64,000 nucleotides of DNA from Adiantum capillus-veneris (Eukaryota; Streptophyta; Polypodiopsida; Polypodiales; Pteridaceae): contig CM043946.1 in assembly GCA_014529385.2 (NCBI GenBank), positions 18,807,077 through 18,871,076 on the forward strand. Direction: 5' to 3'. Numbering within the stretch: the first letter of the stretch is position 1; every line of letters begins with the position of its first letter. Positions 19,693-30,316 of the stretch are shown here, one piece after another. The position numbers were made by a program, and so were the translations under genes. The notes beneath the pieces are model-generated. The model did not search any database and had not been told where the DNA came from. It saw nothing but the letters and a program-made list of their open reading frames with translations.

Positions 19693-20026
19693 AGTCATTT
19701 CAAACGGATACATGCGAATCCGAGGTTGCGGGGGAGGGGGGTACAAACCACCCCCTCTATCCTTAGCTGTACATTATTTCATTTTTTAGCCTTTTGAGTT
19801 TTTTGATAAATATTTTTAATTCTTTATGGATACTTTATTTTGTAGTACTTTTAAATGTTTATTAATTTATTTTTAAAAAATCTCTTTTAGTTAATATATA
19901 ATTTTAACACTCATTGTCATTTATTCCCTTTGACTTTAACTATATGTAATTTTTCTAATGGAATAAAGTGCTTTTTTAATTATTTATTTTTTAGGATATA
20001 TGACTAAATAAACAACCTTTCACGTG

Positions 20027-22125
20027 TGCAGGACATTGACTGGGATGATCGTGGTCCTCCTCAAGGCCCAAAGCGAGATCGTTGGCTCAAGGAAAAACTA
20101 CCTTGTCCTTGCGCCAAGTGCAAAAGGGCAATTCCTCGCTTGAGGCGCATTGCTTTGGAGCACGTGGAGAACGAAGGGCTTTGGCATCCTCGAAAAAGCG
20201 CTTAGAGAGATGATAGCGCACCTCACCCGTCGCTTGAGGAGGTGCCCCATTGGTCTGTGTTCTGTGGTGGTGCACCGGCTCGCAAGGCCGAATGGCAGAG
20301 GCAAGAGCTACTCGGCCATTTGGGTGCACCGCATGCCCATTGGCTCTACGTTGGCAGCTCCTATAGCGTCTTCGTCGCACTTTGAGGTAGAGGATGAGCA
20401 CATGTTCAACATGTGTAATGAGTTACTAGCTCATGAGCGTGACGTGTGCGAGGAGGATTGTCAGCCCTGCACTAAACAGGCTACCGAAACAGAGGATAGA
20501 TTGATGACGAGTGCCCGAATACCTCTTTACGATGGTGCATGGTACTCGATGCTCCGAGCATCATTGGAAGTATTCAACTTGCAAGAAAAATTTGGTTGGA
20601 GTAATGCAGATTTGTGAGCTCCAAGGAAATCGAAATAGATGCTATCCCTGCTGCTCAAACACTTGCAGCAGAAACTGTGTGTGCCATTGAAGATGCATCT
20701 CCTCGATCGGTCCTTCGTAGTCAAATTCACCTCTTGGTTCACGTGGTGGAGAAGATAGCTATATGTGGAGTAGAGCACGCACGATGGATGTTCTTCTTAC
20801 AGAGGTTTTTAAAGACTCTCAAAGATTTTGTGCGGCTACGGTCTCAACCAGAGGCATGTATGACCGAAGGGTAGATGGTTCAAGAGGCATTTGTTTACAT
20901 ATCAGAGTATCTGGCACAAATTGATCCTTCAATGCCTCGTATGTGGTCAGACGAGGAAGATGCAAGGATGACTTCACACTTGACAAGTGGAAAGGGGAAA
21001 CTACTTAACATGGATATGAATCTATCCCGAGTGGTCGATAACTTTTGCAATCTCAATGCAAAGATTATGACCAAGTGGGTGGACTTGTGGACTTGTGGAC
21101 AGTGGCAAAGGCAAGGCGTTTGCAAGAGAGGGAAGCATGGAAACAAGCACATGGAGGAAGGAGGGCGCCCCCAGTGACTAGACACCTTGCATGTTTCCCA
21201 GATCTCAATAGTGCATAGTGGATTCATGAGAGAATGACCGAGGCAAAAGCACACAGAGAAGAATTCACCAACAAAGAATGGGAGCATGCATGAGACTGCG
21301 TACCAAAGGTAGAGTACTCATATACCTAAATCATATTGTCTCGCTATTTCTTGAAATTATCTTTAATATGTATTTGATAAATTAATATATTTTTCTATGT
21401 AATTGTAGTGCCTTTCCTTTAACTCTATGTGGTCAAAGGGTCGTCACTTTCGTATACGCCACATTGATGAGCGTATAACCACCATGGATTGTGCCATCAT
21501 GGGTAACTTTGACACAAATAGTGATCAAGCCAAGTACTGCGGAACTATTGAAAGGATACTAAATGTTAATTTTAGAACCTTTCATAGCTTCATTTTCGAG
21601 TGCAAGTGGTTTGCAAATGTGTCTAGACGACATGAGAATGGCCTCTAATGGTGGACTCTAGTGTGCATCACACAAGGAGGTATGAAAATTTAGTTTTATC
21701 GTGCAATTATGAGCAGGTGCGTGACATGTACCTTTTTATTCTTATTTTCTTGTAGCGTTAGTTATACCAATGTTACTCACTTTGAGCTTCTATTTTATAT
21801 GTCATCTATATCCCAGCAATCCACCAACCAAAACTTTGGTTCGTAATTCCCGTAACACCTTGGGGAAGAAACCATTTTTTTCGCTAATGAAGTGGAGGCT
21901 ATCTTAGACCCTCTTCCACGTCCAACTTTGGATGAGGTGGAAATAGAGGAGAGGGAGGTCGATGAATCAAGTCCGGCGGAAACAAGTCTTAGCGAGGATG
22001 ATTGTCATGATGATGAAGATGATGAGATGCCAAGGATGATGAACTCGAAGATGATGAAGCTGGCAATGCATCCACAAACGACAATTTCATTTCTCTCTTT
22101 ATTGATTTAGGAGCCATGGTCTTAG
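20027..22125 (+). pseudogene. CACTA-type transposase (TnpD-like) remnant
   Basis: Several frames carry pieces of a plant CACTA transposase in the expected order. An exon-like start after a CAG acceptor has a Cys-rich CPCAKCKR segment (about 20100). Next is LYDGAWYSMLRASLE (about 20525-20570). Then comes a match to the DUF4218 region (HLLVHVVEK...RWMFFLQRFLKTLKDFVR, about 20725-20860). Last is a DUF4216-like segment (KYCGTIERIL...FIFECKWF, about 21530-21615) and an acidic tail (21890-22070). Stops and frameshifts separate the pieces, so no functional transposase is made. Family matches are from recognition of motif spacing, not a search. Confidence 0.6.
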
Positions 22126-22340
22126 AATTAGACGATGCTTCATGTAGAGTTCTTTTGGAAGATGATTCATAAACTTTTTGCAGTTATGAAGTTTTTTGGT
22201 CGTGTAATCCATTCACCTCTCTCTCCCTCCTCTTCCTCTCTTTAGATTTGAGAATATGCTCAATTATGTTAATCAATTGACAAATGATTATTTTAGTTGT
22301 AACCAAGTGTAATCTTATATCCCCCGCCTCCTTCTTCCCT

Positions 22341-22392
<52 letters not shown>

Positions 22393-22557
22393 TATCTCTC
22401 TCTCTCTTTCTTTCTCTTCTTTTTTATATTTGAAAATTGTATACAATATTCTTTAATTTTTATTGAGAGGAGGGAAACACCAAAAATTGAATGGCGGGGG
22501 GGGGGAGGGGTTAAGCCAGAATTTGAAAGTTTAGGCGCTAAATTTAGCAGTGGATAT

Positions 22558-22629
22558 AACAACGATAATAAGTGTGGTAATAACAGCGGTAATAATCGCG
22601 GTAATAACAACGGAGAAAGTTGCGATAAT
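22558..22629 (-). repeat. 12-bp subterminal repeat array, right
   Basis: Six consecutive 12-mers read on the + strand AACAACGATAAT, AAGTGTGGTAAT, AACAGCGGTAAT, AATCGCGGTAAT, AACAACGGAGAA and AGTTGCGATAAT, the inverse of the left array. Confidence 0.75.
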
Positions 22630-22748
22630 ACTTTAAACACAAAAAAATACCCCACCCTCCTCTCTCTTGTTTCTCTCATTGAATTTGCACCTTCTCTCTA
22701 CAAAACGTGGTAAAACAGCGCGGTAAACACTTGGAGATTTTCATAGTG

Positions 22749-24390
22749 CTATAGCTGCTGACACAGATTTCAAGGGATAGCAAGCCTCCATTACTCCCTT
22801 GATTGGGAAGTTGAAGCTTCATGTCTAAAGCTACGTCTACTTTTTTTAATCTCTCCTCTCCAACATGAGGATGTTATCCTAGGGGCACCACGGTTCAACC
22901 ACATGGCTGCGTTTTCTTAAAGGAGAATCTATTTCACCTACAAGGAAAAGAGCACATACATAGATGCTGATAAGTGGGGGAACACCATATCCTTGGTAAA
23001 TACGTTTGCTTTTGTTAATTCAATGAAAAGCTTTATTTTTGCGTATATGATTTTTGTTAGAGAATCTGTAAATGATTCTAATGTTTTTACAAGTAGCAAT
23101 AGAGGGGATCAAGAGGAATTAGAGTTGTCTAATTTCCTAAATGGATTCCAAAATGTTTTCATTGATGACATCCCTAGTGAGCTACCTCCAAAATGAGGGG
23201 ATGATGACCATGCAATAGAGCTTGGAGGTATGATATGGACTAAAGAGCAGACATGCTTGCGGTAGCTAAGTCTCCTGCGCACCAAATTGATTAGTCATCT
23301 ATCCTTGAATGATGTCGTAGGGTTAAAAGGGATCCTCTACCCGCTAAGAAACATGGACGAATGACTAGGCTTTATCTTCTCTACCTCATAGTCGAGGACG
23401 ACTATGATTTCAAGAAGAGGTAATGCCATAAAATATAATATCTAACTTCACCAAATGATTTTCTCAAATTAAACTGATCATTTAATATGGAAAGATAAAA
23501 GGGAAACAAGAGTTAGGATATAGACATGTGATTTTAGACCTATCTCAATAGGGGGCCAAAAGGAGAAATGGTTGCATCTCAATAGGGGTCCAAAAGGAGA
23601 CTGTCTACCAAAGAGCAACGTCCAGTAAGTGCTTCTAGATTTACCTCAGCAAGGGACCAAGAGGAGAGATGGTTACATCTCAATAGGGGTCCAAAAGGAG
23701 GTAGTCTATCAAAGAGCAAGCATGCACCTAATGGAGCTTAAAAGACCTTAGGGTTAGCTTCATTAAGTCCTTTGACCTTAGGCAAGCTAGGGATGGCCTT
23801 GAGGTGGGAATCCTACCCAAGCATGAGGTGCTCGTCGGCTTGCTAGCTAAATTGCTTAAAGTGTTTGTGGAAACCTTGCCCAAAGCTTGAGGTGATTTTT
23901 ATGCTTAAATGACTAAGGTTCTTGAAGTGTTCAATTCAAAGATAAACTCTCAAGAGGCATAAAAGTTTCCATGCTTTAAAGATTAGGTACTTGAAGTGTT
24001 CAATTCAAACCAAATGACTTAAAAAGCATAAAAGACACATGTCAAAATCCTCCACATGTGGCCTCACGATGTTTTGAAGCCTATTGGATAGACTTTAAAG
24101 GGGTCCAATGAGAATTTAGATGCATAAAAATAAATAATTAAGTTTTTTCTCTCAAAGAGAAAAAAGAGGACACATGTCCACATAATTAAATAATAAGAGA
24201 GAGAGAGAGAGAGAGGAGGGAGAGGTGGACCAAGCTTGAGAGGGGGTATACTCTTTCTTACACACACACATTCTCTCATTGTGTGGAGTGCAAAGTGCAA
24301 GAGGTCCATCTCCTTCTCCAAGCTTGTTGAGAAGTGGAGAGCCTACACCAACAATTTGGGCTATGGAATGCAAATCCAACCAAGAGCCAT
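22749..24390. other. Intergenic, with a Ty3 pol scrap and short direct repeats
   Basis: No gene was found. At 23093-23230 the frame reads ELELSNFLNGFQNVF...DIPSELPPK followed after a stop by DDDHAIEL, which resembles the linker just before the RT of plant Ty3 polyproteins. At 23540-23720 a CATCTCAATAGGGGTCCAAAAGGAG-type phrase is repeated three times with spacers containing TCTACCAAAGAGCAA. At 23900-24020 the phrase ACTTGAAGTGTTCAATTCAAA is repeated. A (GA)n tract sits near 24195. Confidence 0.5.
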
Positions 24391-25540
24391 GCTTCAATGC
24401 TTAAGCTTTCCATCTTCTTCAGCTTCATTACTATCCTATTATGCTATGCTAAGCAAGAAGAGTGATGCCATCAAAATAAAAGCTCAAAATTTTCATCCTA
24501 GGGACTACAAAGCTTGGACTAGTCTATCATTGGAAGATGTTTTAGTCTCTAATGCTAATTTCACCCCTAGGAATCTCAGACCTTGTTTGCATGTTCTAGA
24601 ATGCATGGAACAAACAAAAAGATACTTGGTCACCTCCAAAGGTATGGCATTTCTTTCTTGAGTACTGGTTTCATGACTCCATTTGGTTTGGCTACTACTG
24701 GCATGGTGGTGCATTGGGTTGGCAGCTATCCAGGAGGACACACAAATGCTTCAAATCAGGCATTAGAATCTGGAAAGATGTGTATAGGGTGCCTGGCTTA
24801 CAAAGCAGAAACTGATTCAACAATTGCACATTTCCCAAGGCTGTGATGATTTGGTTTTGAAGAGGGCGCAAAATTTTCAAGTCAATTTACATAGGTGCTT
24901 TAAAGGGAAAACCTTTTCTCTGTCCAAAGTTTGTCAAAGCATCTTTACAGCTAAAGAAGTAGTCTCCAAGATGCACCCAACCTTGATTGCTAATCTTAAT
25001 TCCAAATGAAGAGTTTCTTGGAATGCTAATCAAGGGTTTTACAAATTCAAATGCATATGGTCCTATCCTTGTCTATCAAGCACAACCGTCTCATGTGACA
25101 CATCATCCATCAGGGAATATGGACATGTGCAAAAGCCAAGAGGATTGGGGTCTCGGGTAGAATATGTAGCAGATGCAAAGTGCATAAAGAGTCCCTCTCA
25201 CACTTGTTTGTCAGCTGCAAACACAATATTTTGTTTAAAGGAGAGCTCCAGAAGGCCTAGTATGTTGATGCTTCTGTGATTACCTCGAATTCTTTATTGC
25301 TAGGAGAATGTAGTCTTCTGGATGTACCCTTATGGACATGCCTTAGAGGGCCTTTCTTGTGGCAGATATGGCTGGAGAGAAACAAAGCTTCATTTGGTCT
25401 TCCTCATTCCCCTTCAGGAGTGCATTTCTCTGTTAGCTTTATTGGTATTATGAAGGAGATTTATGGTTTGGTGTCTGATGCTTCTCAATATGAGGTTAAA
25501 GAGATTCAAAAATTCCTTAGGTGGTAGAGATGGAGACCCA
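24391..25540 (+). pseudogene. Decayed LINE (L1-like) 3' region
   Basis: Short frames contain segments typical of the region after the RT of plant L1 elements: a Trp/Phe-rich stretch (SWNANQGFYKFKCIW-like, about 25010-25055), a Cys/His cluster (KESLSHLFVSCKHN, spanning about 25190-25225 with a frame change) and the later LWQIWLERNKASFGLP motif (about 25355-25405). The last frame (25276-25527) is open for 83 codons. Many stops interrupt the rest. Assignment rests on the zf-RVT-like layout. Confidence 0.45.
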
Positions 25541-26210
25541 TTATCCTTTCTTTGTAGGAACCCTGAAGAATGTTTGTTATCCTTCGATACTTTTTCCTTT
25601 TTTCGTCAGTTGCTTTAACTTCCCCGTTAGGCCTTCCTCCTTTTTGTCGGGATAGCCCCTAACCTACCTTAGGGACACTTGTAGTTGTTCATTTTTTTTA
25701 TTCAATTCAATATTTTCTAACTCTGAGATTGGTAATGGGAATTGGGACCAATCATACGCCAGTCTGAAACTATGACAATTGGACTTTGATTTGAAAGTGT
25801 TTGTGGAAAATGGGACCGTGGGGATGTTGTATTGTTCAAGTTAATGAGTGGAACACAGAGGTTTGAACACCTGAAGATTGAATCTGATCTGATTCCGAAA
25901 GCGAGGGCCCTCCTCTGATATATATTTAGAGTTTTCAAAGGTGTGAAAACGTGATACCGTGTGAAACAATGGGATTTGGATGAGAGCCCATTAACATCGT
26001 GTTCCCATTGACAAACTGTCCGATTGCGTAGACTTTGGAGTCTAGCCAACTGGGCCACACCAGGCGCAGACCAAAGTTAACGGCCGTTTGTAGATAACGT
26101 GATTTTCTGGATTTAGGAAAGGCAGACGACACGTATGCCAATGAGCTGGCATGGATGATGGTTGCAGGCGAATGCAGCGGACACGTCATGAGCGCCGAGA
26201 ATTTGGATGA
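25541..26210. other. Intergenic stretch upstream of the CASP-like gene
   Basis: I see no gene, RNA or repeat that I can name. It ends just before the duplicated block at 26213. Confidence 0.4.
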
Positions 26211-26212
26211 GA

Positions 26213-26432
26213 AAATTAGAAATTATAAGTGTGATAAACTTTACAGCGGTGAAACTATTACGTATATTATTATACACAGAGAAGTAAATAAGGGAAAATT
26301 AGAAATAATAATAAGGAAAAATTAGAAATGAGAAGGCAATAATATAGAAAATTAGAAATTATAAGTGTGATAAATTTACAGCGGTGAAACTATTACGTAT
26401 ATTATTATACACAGAGAAGTAAATAAGGGAAA
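26213..26432. repeat. Direct duplication of a ~88-bp block in the CASP-like gene upstream region
   Basis: The block GAAAATTAGAAATTATAAGT...AGTAAATAAGGGAAA occurs at about 26213-26300 and again at about 26345-26432, nearly identical, with a shorter partial AATTAGAAAT repeat between. It lies 240-460 bp upstream of the start codon and could affect the promoter, which is inference. Confidence 0.75.
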
Positions 26433-26674
26433 TTCAATTTAAAGGGGGACTGGCTGCGCCTAAGCATTTGATTTTTGTGGCCTGCCTGCTGGTGACCTAA
26501 CACCTGCCCCTCCTACCTCCTCAATTGCATGTCTTGTCTACTTTCCTGTTAATCCCCTGTTCTACTGGCTCTCTGCCTTCAGACTCTGTAAAAAGCCTAG
26601 CTCAGTACAGGCTTCACACAGAACACAGAGGTGCCGGTAAACACACAGAGAGAGAGAGAGAGAGAGAGAAGGCA

Positions 26675-26934
26675 ATGGGTACCACTAGTCCTGCCCATGA
26701 AACCATCGTCCAGCCTGCAAAGGGTCGAACCTGCTCCCGCACCAGCACAGCTTGCCGCGCTTGCGAGATATTTCTGCGCGTGTTTGCATTGCTGCTCTCT
26801 ATTGCGGCGGGAGTCGTGATGGGTAAGGATAAGCAGGACACGTTCGTGCTCATCACCAACATTCCTGTCCCTATTCGTGCCCGCCATAGCTATATTGAGG
26901 CCTTTGTGTAAGTATTCCATTGCACCTACCTGAC

Positions 26935-26978
<44 letters not shown>

Positions 26979-27061
26979 ATAGCCAAAGTTGTTGCAGGTT
27001 GGGAGGAACTTTGGTCACGAGTTACTAAATTCTGCTCCCATGTTATGCTAAATTTGACTCC

Positions 27062-27100
<39 letters not shown>

Positions 27101-27665
27101 CCCACACACACACACACACACAGGTTGACCCCTCTCCCTCTACTCAGTATATCAATGAATAGTGTGGATTACTTGTCGGCGACTGCAGGTTTTTGGTGTA
27201 TGCAAATGGCATTGTGGCAATCTACAGTTTGATAGCGCTGCTGCTATGCTTCCTTGCGAGGCGGCGTCTTATAGCTGGGCTCCTTTTCGTAATGGACCAG
27301 GTACGGCCTCTTGTCGATCACTCTGCAGAGCATGTGAAGGTGTGTACGCGAGAGAGAGAGAGAGAGATTGCTAATGCATTTTTTGTTTGAATTATATTGC
27401 GCTGCAGGCGTTGGCTTATTTATTGCTGGCCGCAGCAGCAGCGTCCACCGAGGCATCGTACATTGCCAAGAGAGGAGAGTCGAAGGTGGGATGGGGGGAG
27501 GTGTGCAGCAACATCGAGCACTTTTGCAACCTAGTGGGAGTGTCCCTTGTCCTCACCTTTCTGGCTGTGATCGTGTTGATCTCTCTTGCAATAATGTCCA
27601 GCAAGCGCCTGTTTGGCAGTTGCGGGCCTTCATCACCTAGTTCCCCTCAAGCTCATCATGTGTAG
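26675..27665 (+). CDS. CASP-like membrane protein (CASPL), three exons
   Basis: Three exons (26675-26907, 27189-27300, 27408-27665), each bounded by GT/AG, give a 200-residue protein. Four hydrophobic spans lie at about residues 31-50, 78-100, 105-135 and 160-182, the four-helix plan of the CASP/MARVEL family. Family hallmarks are Arg35 in helix 1, Asp114 in helix 3 (MDQ) and, in the second outer loop, Trp144 with Cys148 and Cys155 (GWGEVC...HFC). CASP proteins scaffold membrane domains that direct lignin deposition; CASP-like members act in other plasma-membrane patches. Lengths and splice sites are intact, so this is the one host gene here that looks functional. The 5' UTR and both introns contain (GA)n, (CT)n and (CA)n tracts. 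The subfamily is not determined. Confidence 0.9.
26908..27188 (+). other. CASPL intron 1 with microsatellites
   Basis: The intron starts GTAAGT and ends TGCAG. It holds (GA)n at about 26938-26977, (CT)n at about 27063-27099 and (CA)n at about 27103-27121. Confidence 0.85.
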
Positions 27666-29063
27666 CCTATATTATTATCTCCGGCTGTTACCTCCTCCTG
27701 CTCTTCACTTGTATTTTTATCTCAATCCGATCTTTTACTTGATTGCCTATCGTTTTCATTGCTACCTTTTTGACCTTCGTGGCACTTTTCTCCCATAAAT
27801 TCACAGGTGGTTTAATTGAATGAGATTTTTCTAAAAGTCTAATAACAGAAACACAAGTTAATTGTTAATTGAGAGACTTTTGCCAATCACAAAAGGTAGA
27901 TTTTTTGGCCTGCCCAAAGAGTCAAGGGTATAGTGTTCCCTTACCTTTTTACTAGCTATAGATACAAATAAAATTAGAGGATTTTCATGGGAGGTTAATA
28001 GAAAATAGCACTTATTTTCATGATTGAGTTGGGTGGACCTTAGAAAGGTTGGTAGGGAAAAAGGGGAAGAGCATCCTAGGTGAGTGAAGGTGGACGAGGT
28101 CACATAGGATAGTTTATGGCTTTTTGATTGGATGTTACTTTATTGGATGGGTCTTTGTAGGTTCAAGAATTCTCAGAACCTCTCTATAAAGAGGTTAGGG
28201 TTGAACGCTTTAATTTCGTTATGATTGTCAGCTTTCACTTCGCTCTCATGCTCTCATGAGTGTGCGAGAGCTCTGAGGCTGCCTCTTCCAAGCTTTTCTT
28301 TGGCTTGTATGGTTAGAGAGGGAGCCTTCAGTTGTTTGAGCTTATGCAATGAAGACCTGTTTTTAAAGCGTGCCTATTTTTGTTGTGCCTTTCTCACCTT
28401 CCTCAAGGCGATGGAGTTTTTAAAGCTCTGTGCGAAATTTTTTGCTAGTGCTATAGTGTGTGGCCTTTAGTAATGTGTGGTTAGTAGATTTGTCTTCGTC
28501 GGTGTCTGTCTGGTATGGCGTTCCAACAAGCTCACGTTCCATTGTGGTTGAGAGCAGCGACGTTTGCAACTTTGACCTCATTTTTTAGGTACTCGTGGTG
28601 TGCATAGATCTTTGTCAAGTTTGTCTTCTCAGTCCATTGCTGCGTGTTGACGTTGTGAGATTGGCGCTGTGCGGTGTTCGCCCTAGTTGCTGTAGCTCAT
28701 TGCATTTCTTTTGAGTTCTAATTTTTGATGCTTAGTGATGACGGTTCGAAACGCTCGTGCAGACAGTGGTTGCCCTCTTCGCTGTGGCTGTCTTTTTGCG
28801 AGAATTTTGCTTATGTGGCCTCGTATCAAAGGGTCTGGATGAAGGCTTCTTTGGCTTTCGGATTAAGGCTCTGAAGCTTGCTCCTCTGGCTTCTGAATTA
28901 AGGATGGTGTAAGGTCATTTGCTGCATTGATGTTTTGTCATGTTGCTTTGAAATTTAGTGTTTTTGGTTAGTTTTTATGGGCTTCCACCTGCGCTGGTTA
29001 CTTTTTGCTTTTTGGTTAGCTTTTTATGGACCTGAACCTACTTAGTTTAGTGATGCCTTGAAC
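27666..29063. other. CASPL 3' UTR and intergenic region
   Basis: The first ~230 bp (to about 27900) is the block that recurs at 44490-44700, 50705-50940 and, in part, 63400-63500, so it marks duplications of this locus. Beyond it, a CTATAAA at 28184-28190 is followed by AGAGGTTAGGGTTGAACGC, which looks like the start of an LTR-type transcript. No coding sequence is supported to 29063. Confidence 0.5.
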
Positions 29064-29365
29064 TTGTACTTCAACATTGCATCGCTGGTCACCAATGTGC
29101 GAAACTTTCCAAAAAGCAGAGGACATATTGTAGGCTTGCGTAAGGGCATGGGTTATGCAGTGCAATCTTCACTCAGATCTACACCACGTTCATTGCCCCA
29201 AAAGAGGCGGCATGCCTTTTTATTGTTGCCGTAGGCCCAACTCTGGTGGCACTCTTTGTAATGTTCATTGTCCGGCCTATCAAAGAGAAATCTGGTGACA
29301 GCACACGCTCGGAGTCAATTGGTGTCACCTTCATTTATGCAGTTGGAGCATACACTCCTGTTTAG
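29064..29365 (+). pseudogene. NFD4 / nodulin-like MFS transporter fragment, frameshifted
   Basis: The frame from 29064 reads LYFNIASLVTNVRNFPKSRG followed by a GHIVGLRKG-type stretch, the conserved N-terminal segment of plant nodulin-like/NFD4 transporters. The frame then shifts by two and from 29165 continues IFTQIYTTF...VAVGPTLVALFVMF...RPI to TAG at 29363-29365. Both parts match one family in the right order. Only about 95 residues remain and no start or other exons were found nearby, so it is a relic or captured exon. Confidence 0.7.
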
Positions 29366-30109
29366 AACTCAAATGGTTGTCTGTTTAAAGTTGAAAACTG
29401 ATCAACTTTTGTTTTTAAATGCGCTGATTTAGATGCATGATCGAGAAGTTCTGTATAGCTGGAGTCTAATTGTTTTGATATAACTGGTTCTGATTTGTTT
29501 TATAGCTGATAATTGATTCGATTGTCTGCTGATTAGAGCCGGTTGGGAATGGTAGGTACATATCACCAAGCTTGCTGGATTCGAGAGTGCGTAGAAGTTT
29601 GTTTTGTTTTCTAAGATAGGGTATGTGTGATAAATGATCTGATTGCCTGCTGCCTGAATCTTGTTGTAAATGGCAGGTACCTTTCTCCAAGCTTGCTGGC
29701 CTGAGTTTTCTGGAAGGTTATTTTGTTTGCTTGATGCGGTTTGTAAACTACATTTAGGAACAATTTCCATGTACCTTGAAATGCCTTTTCTGTCGATTTT
29801 ATTGACTATAAAGTATGTTAAAACTCTTTCCGTTTGGGACTTTTTGTTGTTTTGTGTGTAGTTTACACTAATATTTTTAAATTTCAAATTTTGTTTATTA
29901 AATAATGAGAATGACGTGGATATTTTAAAATTTTTTAATCTCGTTTATTTTTTTAGTTTTAAGGGGTCGGTATTTTTTTTAACATCATGCCATGGTGGTA
30001 TAATGGCTAGCTTCTGGAATAGTGATTGCTTAAATTCGGTGCTTTAAATGTCAAGATACACTAAGATCTTTTGACTCATCCTTATGAAAGGGTCCCTTTT
30101 AGCTCCTTC
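29366..30109. other. Intergenic with two imperfect 115-bp repeats
   Basis: The phrase TGATTCGATTGTCTGCTG...GGTACATATCACCAAGCTTGCTGG (about 29510-29580) recurs imperfectly at about 29633-29700 (GGTACCTTTCTCCAAGCTTGCTGG). An AT-rich stretch follows. No gene was found. Confidence 0.45.
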
Positions 30110-30117
30110 TATAAAAG
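30110..30117 (+). promoter_or_regulatory. TATA box upstream of the RPA-like gene
   Basis: TATAAAAG lies about 207 bp before the RPA-like ATG at 30317, in otherwise AT-poor sequence. It is the only good TATA match nearby. Confidence 0.45.
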
Positions 30118-30316
30118 TGTTTCTGAACACTACATTCTTTCCAAAGTAGATTATGTGCTGAAATTGAAAGCATATATTGGCATCTCTCTGTTGGCTGCGC
30201 TCTATTGACATCTCTACTCGCTGGTTCTTCTCTCTTGCTTCACCTTGTCACTCTGCGCTCTACCTTGACTCTCTGTGCTCTGTGTATCTTCTGCCTTTTT
30301 CTTAATCCGACCAGCT

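Larger units (their letters stand above)
19014..22748 (+). mobile_element. CACTA (En/Spm)-like DNA transposon, decayed
   Basis: The right end is well supported: read inward from 22748, the sequence begins CACTATGAAAATCTCC, followed by GTTTACC/ACCACG motifs and a subterminal array of six 12-bp units (22558-22629). A matching six-unit array in the opposite orientation sits at 19621-19692. Between them lie transposase remnants. The left end is uncertain; CACTATTCAAAC near 19014 is a candidate but shares only about six bases with the right terminus, and the flanking 3-bp sequences differ. Confidence 0.6.

Noticed and set aside
19139-19789. Long glycine-rich and, on the other strand, proline-rich ORFs
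   Set aside because: They are translations of the poly(G)/(GT)n tract; no domain, splice or start context supports a gene.
29985-30040. tRNA-like phrase GGTGGTATAATGGCTAGC
   Set aside because: The start resembles a tRNA D-arm region, but no T-arm or acceptor pairing follows.
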